Shown here: piece after piece, positions 36,783-46,132 of the stretch
Numbering within the stretch: position 1 is the stretch's first letter
How the letters are laid out: each line of letters starts with the position of its first letter
NCBI GenBank assembly: GCA_029555415.1
Contig: JAKPSI010000128.1
Location: 62,001-126,000 of the forward strand
Origin: Bacteroidota bacterium
Lineage (GTDB): Bacteria > Bacteroidota > Bacteroidia > Chitinophagales > Chitinophagaceae
Length of the DNA stretch: 64,000 nucleotides
Reading direction: 5' to 3'
The notes under the pieces: generated by a model
What the model was told of the DNA's origin: nothing
Database searches by the model: none
What the model saw: the letters and a program-made list of their open reading frames with translations, nothing else
Position numbers and translations under genes: made by a program

Positions 36783-36832
36783 GAACTAATAAACATCAGT
36801 AACGGGTTCTCCGTTCCTGTGTTTATCAGTTC
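36783..36832 (+). promoter_or_regulatory. Long leader hairpin upstream of metH
   Basis: GAACT/AGTTC (36783-36787 with 36828-36832), ATAAACA/TGTTTAT, CAG/CTG and AACGG/CCGTT stack into one interrupted stem of about 20 base pairs with a GTTCT loop (36806-36810). It ends 6 bases before the metH ATG and may control ribosome access or RNA stability. It does not match a riboswitch I know; the stem is seen, the role inferred. Confidence 0.6.
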
Positions 36833-36838
36833 ATAAAT

Positions 36839-37867
36839 ATGAGTCGTATGCAAAGCATTACAGATTTGCTGAAACAACGCATCCTGGTGATCGATGGCGC
36901 CATGGGTACGATGATCCAGCGGCATAAACTGACCGAGGCGGATTACCGCGGTGACCGCTTCCGTGACTGGCCTTCCGATGTAAAAGGCAATAATGATCTG
37001 CTGTGCCTGACACAGCCCGCGATCATTGCCGGCATTCATCAGGAATACCTGGAAGCCGGTGCGGATATCATCGAGACCAATACGTTCAGCAGCACCACGA
37101 TCGCACAGGCCGATTATGGTATGCAATCGCTGGCCTATGAACTGAATGTGGCCGCTGCCCGCTGCGCACGCACCGCCATTGAGAATTACCGTAAAGCTAC
37201 CGGTGATGCCAGCCCGAAATATGTGGCAGGCGCCATCGGCCCGCTCAATAAAACACTGTCCCTCTCCCCGGACGTCAACAACCCCGGCTTCCGCGCAGTT
37301 ACTTTCGATGAAGTGGTGACCGCTTACGCCGAACAGATCAAAGGACTGGTGGATGGCGGCGTGGACATTCTCCTCATCGAGACCATCTTTGATACCCTGA
37401 ATGCCAAAGCGGCCATCTTCGCGGCCCGAAAATATTTCCGCGAGAGCGGTCATGCCCTGCTGCCGATCATGATCAGCGGCACCATCACCGATGCATCCGG
37501 ACGTACCCTGAGCGGACAAACACTGGAAGCGTTCTACACTTCCGTGATGCACGCCAAACCGCTGAGCATTGGCCTGAACTGTGCGCTGGGCGCGAAAGAG
37601 ATGCGTCCGCATATCGAAGAATTATCACAGATCGCTTCCTGTTTCGTATCGGCTTATCCCAACGCGGGTTTACCGAACGCCATGGGTGAATACGACGAAC
37701 ACCCCTCCGACACCGCGCACTTCATTGAAGAATGGGCCAAAGAAGGATTCGTGAATATCGTGGGCGGTTGCTGCGGCACCACACCTGATCACATCCGTCA
37801 TATCGCGGAAGAAGTCAGGAAGATCAAACCCCGTCCGCTTCCGGTCACTGAAACAGCACTCGCATGA
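36839..37867 (+). CDS. metH: Methionine synthase, N-terminal part: homocysteine-binding domain
   Basis: The 342-residue protein is the homocysteine S-methyltransferase barrel of cobalamin-dependent MetH. It has [14 protein letters not shown] at the N-terminus and zinc ligands Cys248 ([17 protein letters not shown]) and Cys311-Cys312 ([15 protein letters not shown]), nearly the same positions as in E. coli MetH. It binds homocysteine and accepts the methyl group. The rest of the enzyme is encoded separately at 37959. Its stop overlaps the start of a 31-codon ORF in an ATGA. Confidence 0.93.
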   Translation: MSRMQSITDLLKQRILVIDGAMGTMIQRHKLTEADYRGDRFRDWPSDVKGNNDLLCLTQPAIIAGIHQEYLEAGADIIETNTFSSTTIAQADYGMQSLAYELNVAAARCARTAIENYRKATGDASPKYVAGAIGPLNKTLSLSPDVNNPGFRAVTFDEVVTAYAEQIKGLVDGGVDILLIETIFDTLNAKAAIFAARKYFRESGHALLPIMISGTITDASGRTLSGQTLEAFYTSVMHAKPLSIGLNCALGAKEMRPHIEELSQIASCFVSAYPNAGLPNAMGEYDEHPSDTAHFIEEWAKEGFVNIVGGCCGTTPDHIRHIAEEVRKIKPRPLPVTETALA

Positions 37868-37959
37868 ACCCAAAACTCTTACTGATCATCGCTATCGCAA
37901 TCCTGGTCGTGAATAATTTCGGCTGGATCAAAAGCGTAGTACTGAAAAAGAATATCTGA
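37864..37959 (+). CDS. 31-residue hydrophobic small protein between the MetH halves
   Basis: This small ORF starts with ATG overlapping the upstream stop (ATGA at 37864-37867) and ends with TGA sharing its last base with the ATG of the downstream gene (TGATG at 37957-37961). The peptide begins MNPK, then a hydrophobic run of about 12 residues ([12 protein letters not shown]), then a tail with aromatic, glycine and lysine residues ([15 protein letters not shown]): a short membrane-like helix with a basic end. Coupling at both ends makes translation plausible. I do not recognise a family. It may be a true small protein or serve mainly to pass ribosomes on. Confidence 0.6.
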   Translation: MNPKLLLIIAIAILVVNNFGWIKSVVLKKNI

Positions 37960-40673
37960 TGCAGGACAACACCATCAAGCCCTATTTGCGTTTAGCGGGA
38001 CTCGAACCCCTCGTCATCCGCCCCGAAACGAATTTTGTGAACGTCGGTGAACGCACCAATGTAACGGGCTCCAAGAAATTCGCACGTCTCATCCGCGAGA
38101 ACAAATATGAAGAAGCGCTCAGCGTGGCCCGCCAGCAGGTGGAAAGCGGCGCGCAGATCCTGGACGTGAACATGGATGATGCACTGCTGGATGGCGTGAA
38201 GGCTATGACCACCTACCTGAACCTGCTGCAAAGTGAACCGGACATCGCCCGGATCCCGATCATGATCGACTCATCCAAATTCCCGATCATTGAGGCCGGC
38301 CTGAAATGCGTGCAGGGCAAGTGCATCGTGAATTCCATTTCCATGAAGGAAGGGGAAGAGAAATTCATCGAGCAGGCCATCATCTGCCAGAGCTATGGCG
38401 CCGCGGTGATCGTGATGGCATTCGATGAAAAAGGGCAGGCCGATACCAAAGAACGCAAGATCGAGATCTGTACAAAAGCTTATCAGATCCTTACTGAAAA
38501 AGTAGGCTTCGATCCGCAGGATATCATCTTCGACCCGAACATCTTCGCGGTTGCGACCGGTCTGGAAGAACATAACAATTACGGTGTCGATTTCATTGAA
38601 GCCACCCGTGAGATCAAAAGACGCATGCCCCTGGCCAAGGTCAGCGGTGGTGTCAGCAATCTCTCCTTCTCTTTCCGTGGTAATGACCACGTGCGTGAAG
38701 CCATGCATGCCGTATTCCTGTTCCATGCCATCAAAGCGGGTATGGACATGGGCATCGTCAATGCCGGACAGCTGGTGGTATATGATGAGATCGAACCCAC
38801 ATTGCGTGAATTATGTGAAGATGTGATCCTGAACCGGAACAATGATAACAATGAGGCCACTGAAAAACTCATTGCCATGGCGGAGACCGTAAAAGCCAAA
38901 GGCAAAGTAGAAGTGAAGGATGAAGCCTGGCGCAATAACTCCGTTGAAGAGAGGCTGAAACACGCGCTGGTCAATGGTATCACGGATTATATCGATACCG
39001 ATACGGAAGAAGCCCGTCAAAAATATCCCCGCCCGCTGGATGTGATCGAAGGGCCGCTGATGGCCGGTATGAATGTGGTGGGTGACCTTTTTGGTGCCGG
39101 TAAGATGTTCCTGCCCCAGGTAGTGAAGAGCGCGCGTGTGATGAAAAAAAGTGTGGCGATCCTGACCCCTTACATTGAAGCGGAAAAAGAAGAACGCCGT
39201 CAGGCACACCTCACCGCCGGCACAAAGAATGAAGAAGGTGCCGGTGCGGCGAAAGTGCTGCTCGCTACCGTAAAAGGTGACGTGCATGATATCGGAAAGA
39301 ACATCGTGGGAGTGGTACTGGGTTGTAATGGTTATGACATCATCGACCTCGGAGTAATGGTACCGGCCGATAAGATACTGGATACCGCTGAAAAAGAGAA
39401 TGTGGACATCATCGGACTGAGCGGACTGATCACGCCTTCGCTGGATGAAATGGTGCATGTGGCGCATGAAATGAAAAGGCGCAACATGAAACAGCCGTTG
39501 CTGATAGGTGGCGCCACCACTTCACGTATGCATACGGCCGTGAAGATCGCGCCGCAATACGACAATGGCGTATTGCATATACTGGACGCCTCACGCAGTG
39601 TGACCGCCGTCAGTACACTGCTGAACAAAGAACAGCGCGGAGGCCTGATCGCCGACACGGAGAAAGAATACAATAACCTCCGCGATCAGTTCCTGAACAA
39701 ACAGAAGCACAAATCACTCATTCCTTATAAAGAAGCGGTCGTTACCAAAGAATACCTGAGCTGGAAGACCTATAAACCTGTTACCCCGAAAGTAGATGGG
39801 GTGAAGGTGTTCAAAGATTTCGATCTTGGCACTATCGCGAAGTACATCGACTGGGGTCCGTTCTTCATCGCCTGGGAAATGCCCGGTCACTTCCCCGAAG
39901 TACTGACCGATAAGATCTTCGGACTGGAAGCCACACGCATTTATAACGACGCGCATAAATTACTGGACCAGATCATCGCTGAAAAATGGTTCTCTGCCAA
40001 TGGTGTGATCGGTTTCTGGCCCGCTACCAGCAATAATGCGGACACCGTTACCCTGTTAACAGAGAAAGGGTCCGTTAAACTGGAATTCCTGCGTCAGCAG
40101 ATCAAAAAAGCGGTGGGACAACCGAATTTCTCACTGAGTGATTTCATTTGTCCGGACGAACTGGGAAATGATTTCATGGGTGCCTTCGCGGTGACGGTGG
40201 ATGGCACACGCAAATGGATCGACAAATTCGCCGCGGAGCATGATGATTACAATAAGATCCTGGTGCAGGTGCTGGCCGACCGTTTGGTAGAAGCATTCGC
40301 CGAATGCCTGCATGCACAAACCCGTCGTGAACACTGGGGTTATGATGCGGATGAAACGCTGAGCAACGAAGAACTCATCAAAGAACAATACAACGGCATC
40401 CGCCCGGCTCCGGGCTATCCCGCTTGTCCGGATCATACCGAGAAACTGAAACTCTTCGATCTGCTGGATGTGACGAATAATATCGGCATCCACTTAACGG
40501 AGAGTCTGGCCATGGATCCGCCGGCATCGGTTTGCGGCTGGTACATCGCGCATCCGCACAGTCATTATTTCGGATTGGGAAAGATCGGACCCGATCAACT
40601 GGAACATTATGCGAAACGGAAAGGCATGAGCATTGAGGAAGCCACACGCTGGTTAAGGCCGGTGCTGGAGTGA
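37959..40673 (+). CDS. metH: Methionine synthase, C-terminal part: folate, cobalamin and activation domains
   Basis: The 904-residue protein holds the remaining MetH domains: a pterin-binding barrel ([17 protein letters not shown]; ~20-290), the cobalamin cap and B12-binding domain with [20 protein letters not shown], whose His443 is the expected lower cobalt ligand, and an AdoMet-dependent reactivation domain ([30 protein letters not shown]) to the C-terminus. Together with the product at 36839 it makes methionine from homocysteine and methyl-tetrahydrofolate. The ATG at 37959 overlaps the micro-ORF stop by one base. Three different frames are used in succession, with every domain intact, so this is a split gene rather than a recent frameshift. 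Confidence 0.94.
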   Translation: MQDNTIKPYLRLAGLEPLVIRPETNFVNVGERTNVTGSKKFARLIRENKYEEALSVARQQVESGAQILDVNMDDALLDGVKAMTTYLNLLQSEPDIARIPIMIDSSKFPIIEAGLKCVQGKCIVNSISMKEGEEKFIEQAIICQSYGAAVIVMAFDEKGQADTKERKIEICTKAYQILTEKVGFDPQDIIFDPNIFAVATGLEEHNNYGVDFIEATREIKRRMPLAKVSGGVSNLSFSFRGNDHVREAMHAVFLFHAIKAGMDMGIVNAGQLVVYDEIEPTLRELCEDVILNRNNDNNEATEKLIAMAETVKAKGKVEVKDEAWRNNSVEERLKHALVNGITDYIDTDTEEARQKYPRPLDVIEGPLMAGMNVVGDLFGAGKMFLPQVVKSARVMKKSVAILTPYIEAEKEERRQAHLTAGTKNEEGAGAAKVLLATVKGDVHDIGKNIVGVVLGCNGYDIIDLGVMVPADKILDTAEKENVDIIGLSGLITPSLDEMVHVAHEMKRRNMKQPLLIGGATTSRMHTAVKIAPQYDNGVLHILDASRSVTAVSTLLNKEQRGGLIADTEKEYNNLRDQFLNKQKHKSLIPYKEAVVTKEYLSWKTYKPVTPKVDGVKVFKDFDLGTIAKYIDWGPFFIAWEMPGHFPEVLTDKIFGLEATRIYNDAHKLLDQIIAEKWFSANGVIGFWPATSNNADTVTLLTEKGSVKLEFLRQQIKKAVGQPNFSLSDFICPDELGNDFMGAFAVTVDGTRKWIDKFAAEHDDYNKILVQVLADRLVEAFAECLHAQTRREHWGYDADETLSNEELIKEQYNGIRPAPGYPACPDHTEKLKLFDLLDVTNNIGIHLTESLAMDPPASVCGWYIAHPHSHYFGLGKIGPDQLEHYAKRKGMSIEEATRWLRPVLE

Positions 40674-41630
40674 TCATTGTTTGGTCCAGATCCGCGTATT
40701 CAGCTCCAGTTCATCCACGATGGAGATGATGGCCCGCACAGTTTCGTAATACCCTTTCAGTTTATTTTTACCCGTCTCCGCGAAAAGGGAAGGCTCGAAC
40801 AATTCGGTCGTGAAAGGGACCGCTACATAGATATTGGTATCCACGAATGAATAGGTGACCGGAGTATTCAGTTCATTCCGGAGCCTGAGCATTCGCTCCA
40901 TCATCGATGGCGTAAGGATATAGCGCGCTTCCACCTGATCGGAACTGTACACTTTGAAAGCCGATTCAAATTCCGTGCTTTCCAGCACGATCTTTTCCAA
41001 TCCGTCATCAAAGGAAGAAAAGATGTTACTGAGCGGGTTCAGTTTAGAGTCATGGTCATTCCACACATAGGTGCGGCCATGAAAATCCTTATTGAAATCC
41101 GCGATGAAGAAGATCCCCCGGAATATCGTTTCCCAGGATGAGCTTTTCCCTCTTTTCACTTCCTCTTCGGTATGCAGTTCAGAAAAACAGAATACGGTCT
41201 TGTCGCGCAAACCCTGTATCAGGTCATCACCCCGGAACCGGTCATAGTTATCTTTGAACAAACCGCTTTTCTTGTAATCCGCTTCCGAAACAGATTCAAA
41301 GGGCTTGTAGATCAGATCAGGGTCAACTGCTTTCACAACTGCGAACATGACCAGTTGTTTGAAAGCGGCGAGATAGTCCTTGTTGCCATTATAACAGCGT
41401 ATGCCGAAGTAAACGGCAACGGTCAGTACCAGTAATGAAACGATATAGATATAAGAAGGTAGCAGCCGGTCACTAGTGAAAAAAATGATCAGGCCGGTGA
41501 TGGAGATCGCAGCCGGAATGAAAGTAAAGAGTCCATCCCGCAACACCCGCTTCCGGCGGCTTTCAAGGGAAAGCAGGGCGGGCTTCAGTTCGGACGCATA
41601 CACCTGTTCAAAATCACGGGCTGAGTCCAT
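40674..41630 (-). CDS. DUF3137 family membrane protein
   Basis: The 318-residue protein has two membrane helices near residues 35-80 (AISITGLIIFF, YIYIVSLLVLTVAVYFG) and a soluble C-terminal part with LIQGLRDKTVFCFSELHTEEE and TYVWNDHDSKL, the layout of DUF3137 proteins, which are often next to lemA. It ends directly at the metH stop (convergent) and follows the lemA gene by 7 bases on the same strand. The function is unknown; pairing suggests a shared membrane role with LemA. Confidence 0.78.
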   Translation of the reverse strand: MDSARDFEQVYASELKPALLSLESRRKRVLRDGLFTFIPAAISITGLIIFFTSDRLLPSYIYIVSLLVLTVAVYFGIRCYNGNKDYLAAFKQLVMFAVVKAVDPDLIYKPFESVSEADYKKSGLFKDNYDRFRGDDLIQGLRDKTVFCFSELHTEEEVKRGKSSSWETIFRGIFFIADFNKDFHGRTYVWNDHDSKLNPLSNIFSSFDDGLEKIVLESTEFESAFKVYSSDQVEARYILTPSMMERMLRLRNELNTPVTYSFVDTNIYVAVPFTTELFEPSLFAETGKNKLKGYYETVRAIISIVDELELNTRIWTKQ

Positions 41631-41637
41631 GCTGGTT

Positions 41638-42204
41638 TCAGTTAAAACTTATGGGTTGGGGTGCTTGCTGATCATCCGGTACGAAGAAATATTCACGTGG
41701 CTGCATACCCGATCTTTTGGCGATGATGCTGGAGGGGAATTGCTGGATCGCATTATGGTATTCCGCTACGGCACTGTTATAGAAGCGGCGGGAAGCGGCC
41801 AGCTGTTCTTCCGTTTCATTCAGGGACGCCTGCAGGTGCAGGAAGTTCTGGCTGGCTTTCAGGTCAGGGTAATTCTCCACCGAAACCAGCAATTGCCCGA
41901 TGCCCTTACTGATATCATTGGCCAGTTTCACTTTATCATTCAGGTCATTGCTGCCCAGCGCACGGGTCCGGAGGTCAGCGATGGAGGTCAGCAGGTCCTT
42001 TTCATGATGCATATATCCTTTCACCGTTTCCACCAGCGAAGGAATGAGGTCATACCTTTTTTTCAACTGCACATCGATCGAGTAGAAGGCGTTATCGACC
42101 ATGTTCCGTTTCCGGATCAGGTTATTGTAGATGCCGGCAATGATCATACCCACGACGAGTGCGATGGCCAGGACGATCACAACCGCGTTAAAAAGAAAGG
42201 ACAT
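41638..42204 (-). CDS. lemA: LemA family protein
   Basis: The 188-residue protein has an N-terminal membrane helix (VVIVLAIALVVGMIIAGIYN), the LemA hallmark YNNLIRKRNMVDNAFYSIDVQLKKR, and the helical-bundle core (YDLIPSLVETVKGYM, NYPDLKASQNFLHLQ). LemA proteins are small membrane-anchored helical bundles of poorly known role. It is coupled with the DUF3137 gene downstream, the common partner. Confidence 0.92.
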   Translation of the reverse strand: MSFLFNAVVIVLAIALVVGMIIAGIYNNLIRKRNMVDNAFYSIDVQLKKRYDLIPSLVETVKGYMHHEKDLLTSIADLRTRALGSNDLNDKVKLANDISKGIGQLLVSVENYPDLKASQNFLHLQASLNETEEQLAASRRFYNSAVAEYHNAIQQFPSSIIAKRSGMQPREYFFVPDDQQAPQPISFN

Positions 42205-42239
42205 AGCTTATCATTTAGCGTAAAGAACGTTGTTCTCCA

Positions 42240-42857
42240 TCAAATAGTGATGCCGTGATCTTTCAGGGCATCAGCCAGGTGTTCCGGTGAGCGGAAATGG
42301 ATCGTCTTCAAACCCAGTTCCTCAGCGGCTTTCACGTTACGCAGGTTATCGTCGATGAACAACGCATCTGCCACATTCACATTGTAACGGTCCAGGAGTA
42401 TCTTGTAGAATTCCGGAAAGGGCTTCCTGGTTTTCTCCACACCACTGACCACACGGCCATCGAACCAGTGCAGGAAATCATAGCGCACCAGCGCGATATC
42501 GAAAAGATTCGCCTGCCAGTTGGTGAGGGCGTAGATATTGAACTGCTGGCTGTCCTTCAGTTTGCGGAAGATCTCCACGGTACCGTCAATGGGGCCGTTG
42601 AGCATTTCCGTCCAGCGTCCGTAATAATCACGGATGGGTTTTTCCCAGTCGGGGAAACGATGGACCAGTTCCTGCGTGGCATCCACGATGGAGCGGCCCG
42701 CATCCTGTTCTTCATTCCAGTCGTTGGTACAGATCTCACGAAAGAAATATTCGCGGTCCTCCAGGGAGGAAAAATATTGGTCGTTAAAAACATAATGGGG
42801 GTTCCAGTCGATCAGGACACCGCCCAGGTCGAAGATGATCGTCTTATATGCGGCCAT
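42240..42857 (-). CDS. HAD-superfamily (subfamily IA) phosphatase
   Basis: The 205-residue protein has HAD motif I FDLGGVLIDWN (nucleophile Asp10), motif II near ALTNWQA, motif III lysine near EKTRKPFPEFY, and motif IV DALFIDDNLRNVKAAEELGL. It is a small soluble phosphohydrolase; the DLGG form of motif I is common in sugar-phosphate and epoxide-hydrolase-like members. The substrate is not readable. It overlaps the SemiSWEET gene by one base on the same strand, suggesting one transcript. Confidence 0.88.
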   Translation of the reverse strand: MAAYKTIIFDLGGVLIDWNPHYVFNDQYFSSLEDREYFFREICTNDWNEEQDAGRSIVDATQELVHRFPDWEKPIRDYYGRWTEMLNGPIDGTVEIFRKLKDSQQFNIYALTNWQANLFDIALVRYDFLHWFDGRVVSGVEKTRKPFPEFYKILLDRYNVNVADALFIDDNLRNVKAAEELGLKTIHFRSPEHLADALKDHGITI

Positions 42858-43111
42858 TACTTGTAACGAAGTTTAAATGATATCATGATCAGCGACATAG
42901 CGAGCACAACAGTGTTCGTGGCGATGATGACCCAGTTATTGAGCAATACGCCATATACGATCCACATCACTTCATTGGTTGCCGCAATGAGGAACATATT
43001 CATGGAAATATCCTTGGCTGATTTATCCTTCCAGGTCTTGATGACCTGGGGCAGGAATGTCAGCGATGTGATCGCGCCGGCTGTATAGCCGAGAATGTCT
43101 ACGAATGCCAT
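42857..43111 (-). CDS. SemiSWEET-type sugar transporter
   Basis: The 84-residue protein has three membrane helices and a PQ-loop motif (SLTFLPQVIKTWKDKSAKDIS), the layout of bacterial SemiSWEET proteins, which dimerise to make a sugar uniporter. The GH97 gene (stop at 43115, start at 45289) lies directly upstream on the same strand with a 3-base gap, so released glucose could be taken up by this transporter; this link is inferred. Confidence 0.88.
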   Translation of the reverse strand: MAFVDILGYTAGAITSLTFLPQVIKTWKDKSAKDISMNMFLIAATNEVMWIVYGVLLNNWVIIATNTVVLAMSLIMISFKLRYK

Positions 43112-43114
43112 TGG

Positions 43115-45289
43115 TTAGTGTTTCTTTTTTGAGTATTCCTTCATGATCTTCGCGCCTTCTTTTTTAAAAGCCGCGGTCTCTTCAGCGGTAAAAGGCACAA
43201 AGCTGATGGCACATCCGCCACCGGGTGCTAAGTTAACACTGATCTGACGACCTGAAAATACATTTAACTTTTCGATCATGTAGGCTTCCGGATTGGCTTT
43301 CCAGTCGGCATCGTCCGCATCCCTGTACACTACCGCATGATACCAGCGATTGGGATCCAGGAAATCAGGGTTGATCTTCACTGTACGGGCATTCTCATCG
43401 GTGATCGCTCCCAGGAACCAGCTGTCCGTTCCTTTTCCTTTCCTGGCTTCAATGATATAATCGCCGGGTTCCGCATCCAGTACGCGGGACTCTGTCCAAT
43501 CCACCGGTACATCCTTGATGAACTGGAAGGCATCCATATGCGCGTTGTAATTCTCCGGAAGATCGGCCGCCATCTGCAGCGGACTGTACATCGTTACATA
43601 CAAAGCCAGTTGTTTGGCCAGCGTAGTATGTACCTGTTCCGTTTTGGCCGGATTATACGAACTCATCTTTATTTTGAAGATGCCGGGCGTATAATCCATC
43701 GGGCCACCCATCAAACGGGTGAAGGGCAGGATGGTTTCATGATCCGGCGCATTACCGACACTCCAGGCGTTAAACTCATTACCCCTGGCGGCTTCGCAGG
43801 CCAGCCAGTTGGGATAGGTACGCTGCAGGCCTGTCGGGCGGACCGGTTCATGCATATCCACCATGATATGATAATTCATGGTCTTCTGCGCTACGCGTTC
43901 GTAGTGTTTCACCATCCACTGACCATCGTGGTGTTCACCGCGCGGGATGATACGGCCGACATAACCGGTCTTCACTGCATCATAACCATATTGTTTCATG
44001 AAACGATAGGCGGTATCCATCCAGCGTTCGTAGTTGGTAACAGAACCGGAGGTCTCATGATGCATGATGATCTTCACTCCTTTTGCTTTCGCGTATTCGG
44101 ATAATTCCTTCACGTTGAAATCAGGATAAGGAGTAACGAAATCGAACACATCTTCTTTCCACTGACCGAACCAGTCTTCCCAGCCGGTATTCCATCCTTC
44201 CACCAGCACAGCAGGAATGCCGTTCGCTGCAGCGAAATCGATATAGCGTTTCACATTGGCCGTATTCGCACCGTGCGGTACTTTGGTGGCTTGCTGTGAT
44301 CCGACCTGTCCCCCGCTGTAATCCCAGCTGGAGATGCCCACATGCATTTCCCACCATACTCCGACGAATTTGCCGGGATGGATCCACGATACATCATTGG
44401 TTTTGGCGGGTTCATTCAGGTTGAGGATCATGCGTGACATCAGGATGTTCGCAGCCTTATCACTTACATTGATCGTACGCCAGGGTGTTCTGGCCGGTGT
44501 TTGCAGATAAGCCGCATTCCCAACGGCATCGGGCACCAGGTGGGATGTGAAAGTAAAATTGCTTTTATCGACCACCAGATTCATGGCCGGGTAATTCACG
44601 AGCGCTGCTTCGTGGATATTGATATAAAGACCATCCGCGGATTTCATCATCAGCGGTGTCTGAACCGCGTTCTTATCGAAGGAGGTCTTTGCATGGATCT
44701 CCTGTGCAAAGCCACCACCACTGGCATCCACTTTACTCAACGTGGATGTATAATAGGCGTATTCATTGGTATCGAAGTCGCCGGGGATCCAGAACGCTTT
44801 ATGATCACCGGTCATGGCGAACTGTGTGCCTTCCTGATCAACAACGAAGTGATTGAGATTCGGTTGTTCCGGAAATTCATAACGGAAACCGAGTCCTTCA
44901 TTGAACAAACGGAATACGATCCGCACGCGGACCGGTTTATCCCCTTTCGTTTCCGTATGCAGGATGAGCTCTTTATAGTTGTTACGGACAACGGCCTGTT
45001 CACCCCAGGGCTGCGTCCAGGTATTGTCGGTCGCGCTGCTGTCGATGAACGGAATGTTGAATGCTGTCAAAGAGATAGCGGGCTCTTTCAAACGAAGACC
45101 CATAGCGGATGGCGCGATGACCGTCTTTCCTTTATAAGTCAGCTGATAGAAAATATTTCCGTTCGCGCGCTGTTCAACCGTCAGTAACTGGTTACCATCG
45201 GGAGAATGAAGCGTCAGTGTTTGGTTAGCGAGAACGGGGATCGCGAGGAGCAGCAGGATCGCTGCGATGAAGGTTTTCCGGGAGTTCAT
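43115..45289 (-). CDS. GH97 family glycoside hydrolase (SusB-like, inverting type)
   Basis: The 724-residue product (ATG 45289) has a signal peptide (AAILLLLAIPVLANQ), the GH97 N-terminal beta domain (LTLHSPDGNQLLTV) and the catalytic barrel with WWEMHVGISSWDYSG, VLVEGWNTGWEDWFGQWKED and VDMHEPVRPTGLQRTYPNW. Two glutamates, in MHEP and in RGNEFN, are 24 residues apart, the same spacing as Glu508 and Glu532 of SusB; the sequence AVKTGYVG suits the inverting subtype. It probably cleaves alpha-glucosidic bonds in the periplasm. Its in-frame upstream extension is rejected because it lacks a signal peptide. Confidence 0.92.
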   Translation of the reverse strand: MNSRKTFIAAILLLLAIPVLANQTLTLHSPDGNQLLTVEQRANGNIFYQLTYKGKTVIAPSAMGLRLKEPAISLTAFNIPFIDSSATDNTWTQPWGEQAVVRNNYKELILHTETKGDKPVRVRIVFRLFNEGLGFRYEFPEQPNLNHFVVDQEGTQFAMTGDHKAFWIPGDFDTNEYAYYTSTLSKVDASGGGFAQEIHAKTSFDKNAVQTPLMMKSADGLYINIHEAALVNYPAMNLVVDKSNFTFTSHLVPDAVGNAAYLQTPARTPWRTINVSDKAANILMSRMILNLNEPAKTNDVSWIHPGKFVGVWWEMHVGISSWDYSGGQVGSQQATKVPHGANTANVKRYIDFAAANGIPAVLVEGWNTGWEDWFGQWKEDVFDFVTPYPDFNVKELSEYAKAKGVKIIMHHETSGSVTNYERWMDTAYRFMKQYGYDAVKTGYVGRIIPRGEHHDGQWMVKHYERVAQKTMNYHIMVDMHEPVRPTGLQRTYPNWLACEAARGNEFNAWSVGNAPDHETILPFTRLMGGPMDYTPGIFKIKMSSYNPAKTEQVHTTLAKQLALYVTMYSPLQMAADLPENYNAHMDAFQFIKDVPVDWTESRVLDAEPGDYIIEARKGKGTDSWFLGAITDENARTVKINPDFLDPNRWYHAVVYRDADDADWKANPEAYMIEKLNVFSGRQISVNLAPGGGCAISFVPFTAEETAAFKKEGAKIMKEYSKKKH

Positions 45290-45345
45290 GACAATCGTAT
45301 TTGTACATGAAGGTAGGAACAAATGTGTTATGCTTACACGACCTG

Positions 45346-46092
45346 TCAGCGCTTTTCGAACAACCACCAGAGCCGTTTCCGGGATTTGATGCGGAAATTG
45401 GTCTTGATGAAATTACTGATATGCGTCATGGCCTCGTTCACATCATCCGTGATCAGCAACAGTTTAAGGTCATCTTTATGGATGGTCCCTTCTTCCGCCA
45501 TTTTATCGATCATCCCGAGCAGGGGTTTGTAGTAGTCTTTGCCCACCAGTACGATGGGGAAATTCGTAACGGTCTTGGTCTGCACCAGGGTCAGGATCTC
45601 AAAGAATTCATCCATGGTCCCGAAGCCGCCCGGCATGATAATGAACGCGTAGGAGTACTTTACCAGTAACACTTTACGGACGAAGAAATGTTCAAAAGTG
45701 ATCGACCGTGTCACCCAGGGATTGGGCTTTTGCTCAAAGGGCAGCTGGATATTGCAACCGATGGAAACACCCCCGTTCTCGAAGGCACCGCGGTTGGCGG
45801 CTTCCATGATACCGGGTCCGCCGCCGGTCATGGTGGAGAATCCCATGGCCGCGATCGCTTTACCGAATTCCCTGGCCTTCGCATATTCCGGATGAGCTTC
45901 CGTGAAACGCGCGGAGCCGAAAACGGTGATACAGGGCCCTGCGAAATGCAGGGTCCGGAAACCTTTGATGAATTGTTTGAAAACACGGAAGGCAAAGAGC
46001 AGTTCGTAACCGCGGCTTTTAGGTCCATCGAGGTATACTTGTTCTTTCGGAGGAATGATCTTTTCTGTTTGTCTGGCGGCGGTAGCTTCCAT
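45346..46092 (-). CDS. LOG-like (TIGR00730) Rossmann-fold protein
   Basis: The 248-residue protein (ATG 46092) has FGSARFTEAHPEY, TGGGPGIMEAANRGA and IMPGGFGTMDEFFE, the PGGxGTxxE signature of LOG/TIGR00730 proteins often mislabelled lysine decarboxylases. Characterised members are nucleoside 5'-monophosphate phosphoribohydrolases (cytokinin-activating type). It is divergent from exonuclease III, 40 bases between starts. The frame runs further upstream but no signal supports it. Confidence 0.88.
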   Translation of the reverse strand: MEATAARQTEKIIPPKEQVYLDGPKSRGYELLFAFRVFKQFIKGFRTLHFAGPCITVFGSARFTEAHPEYAKAREFGKAIAAMGFSTMTGGGPGIMEAANRGAFENGGVSIGCNIQLPFEQKPNPWVTRSITFEHFFVRKVLLVKYSYAFIIMPGGFGTMDEFFEILTLVQTKTVTNFPIVLVGKDYYKPLLGMIDKMAEEGTIHKDDLKLLLITDDVNEAMTHISNFIKTNFRIKSRKRLWWLFEKR

Positions 46093-46132
46093 AGTATGCT
46101 GTAAATTGCCAGACAATTTAATCATTAATAAG

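Noticed and set aside
36735-36838. Known cobalamin or SAM riboswitch upstream of metH
   Set aside because: I could not find the B12 box or the conserved SAM-riboswitch cores; only a long hairpin is supported.
36839-40673. Frameshifted single metH gene
   Set aside because: Each half has its own ATG, the overlaps are exact, domains are complete, and a full extra ORF lies between; a recent frameshift would not give this.
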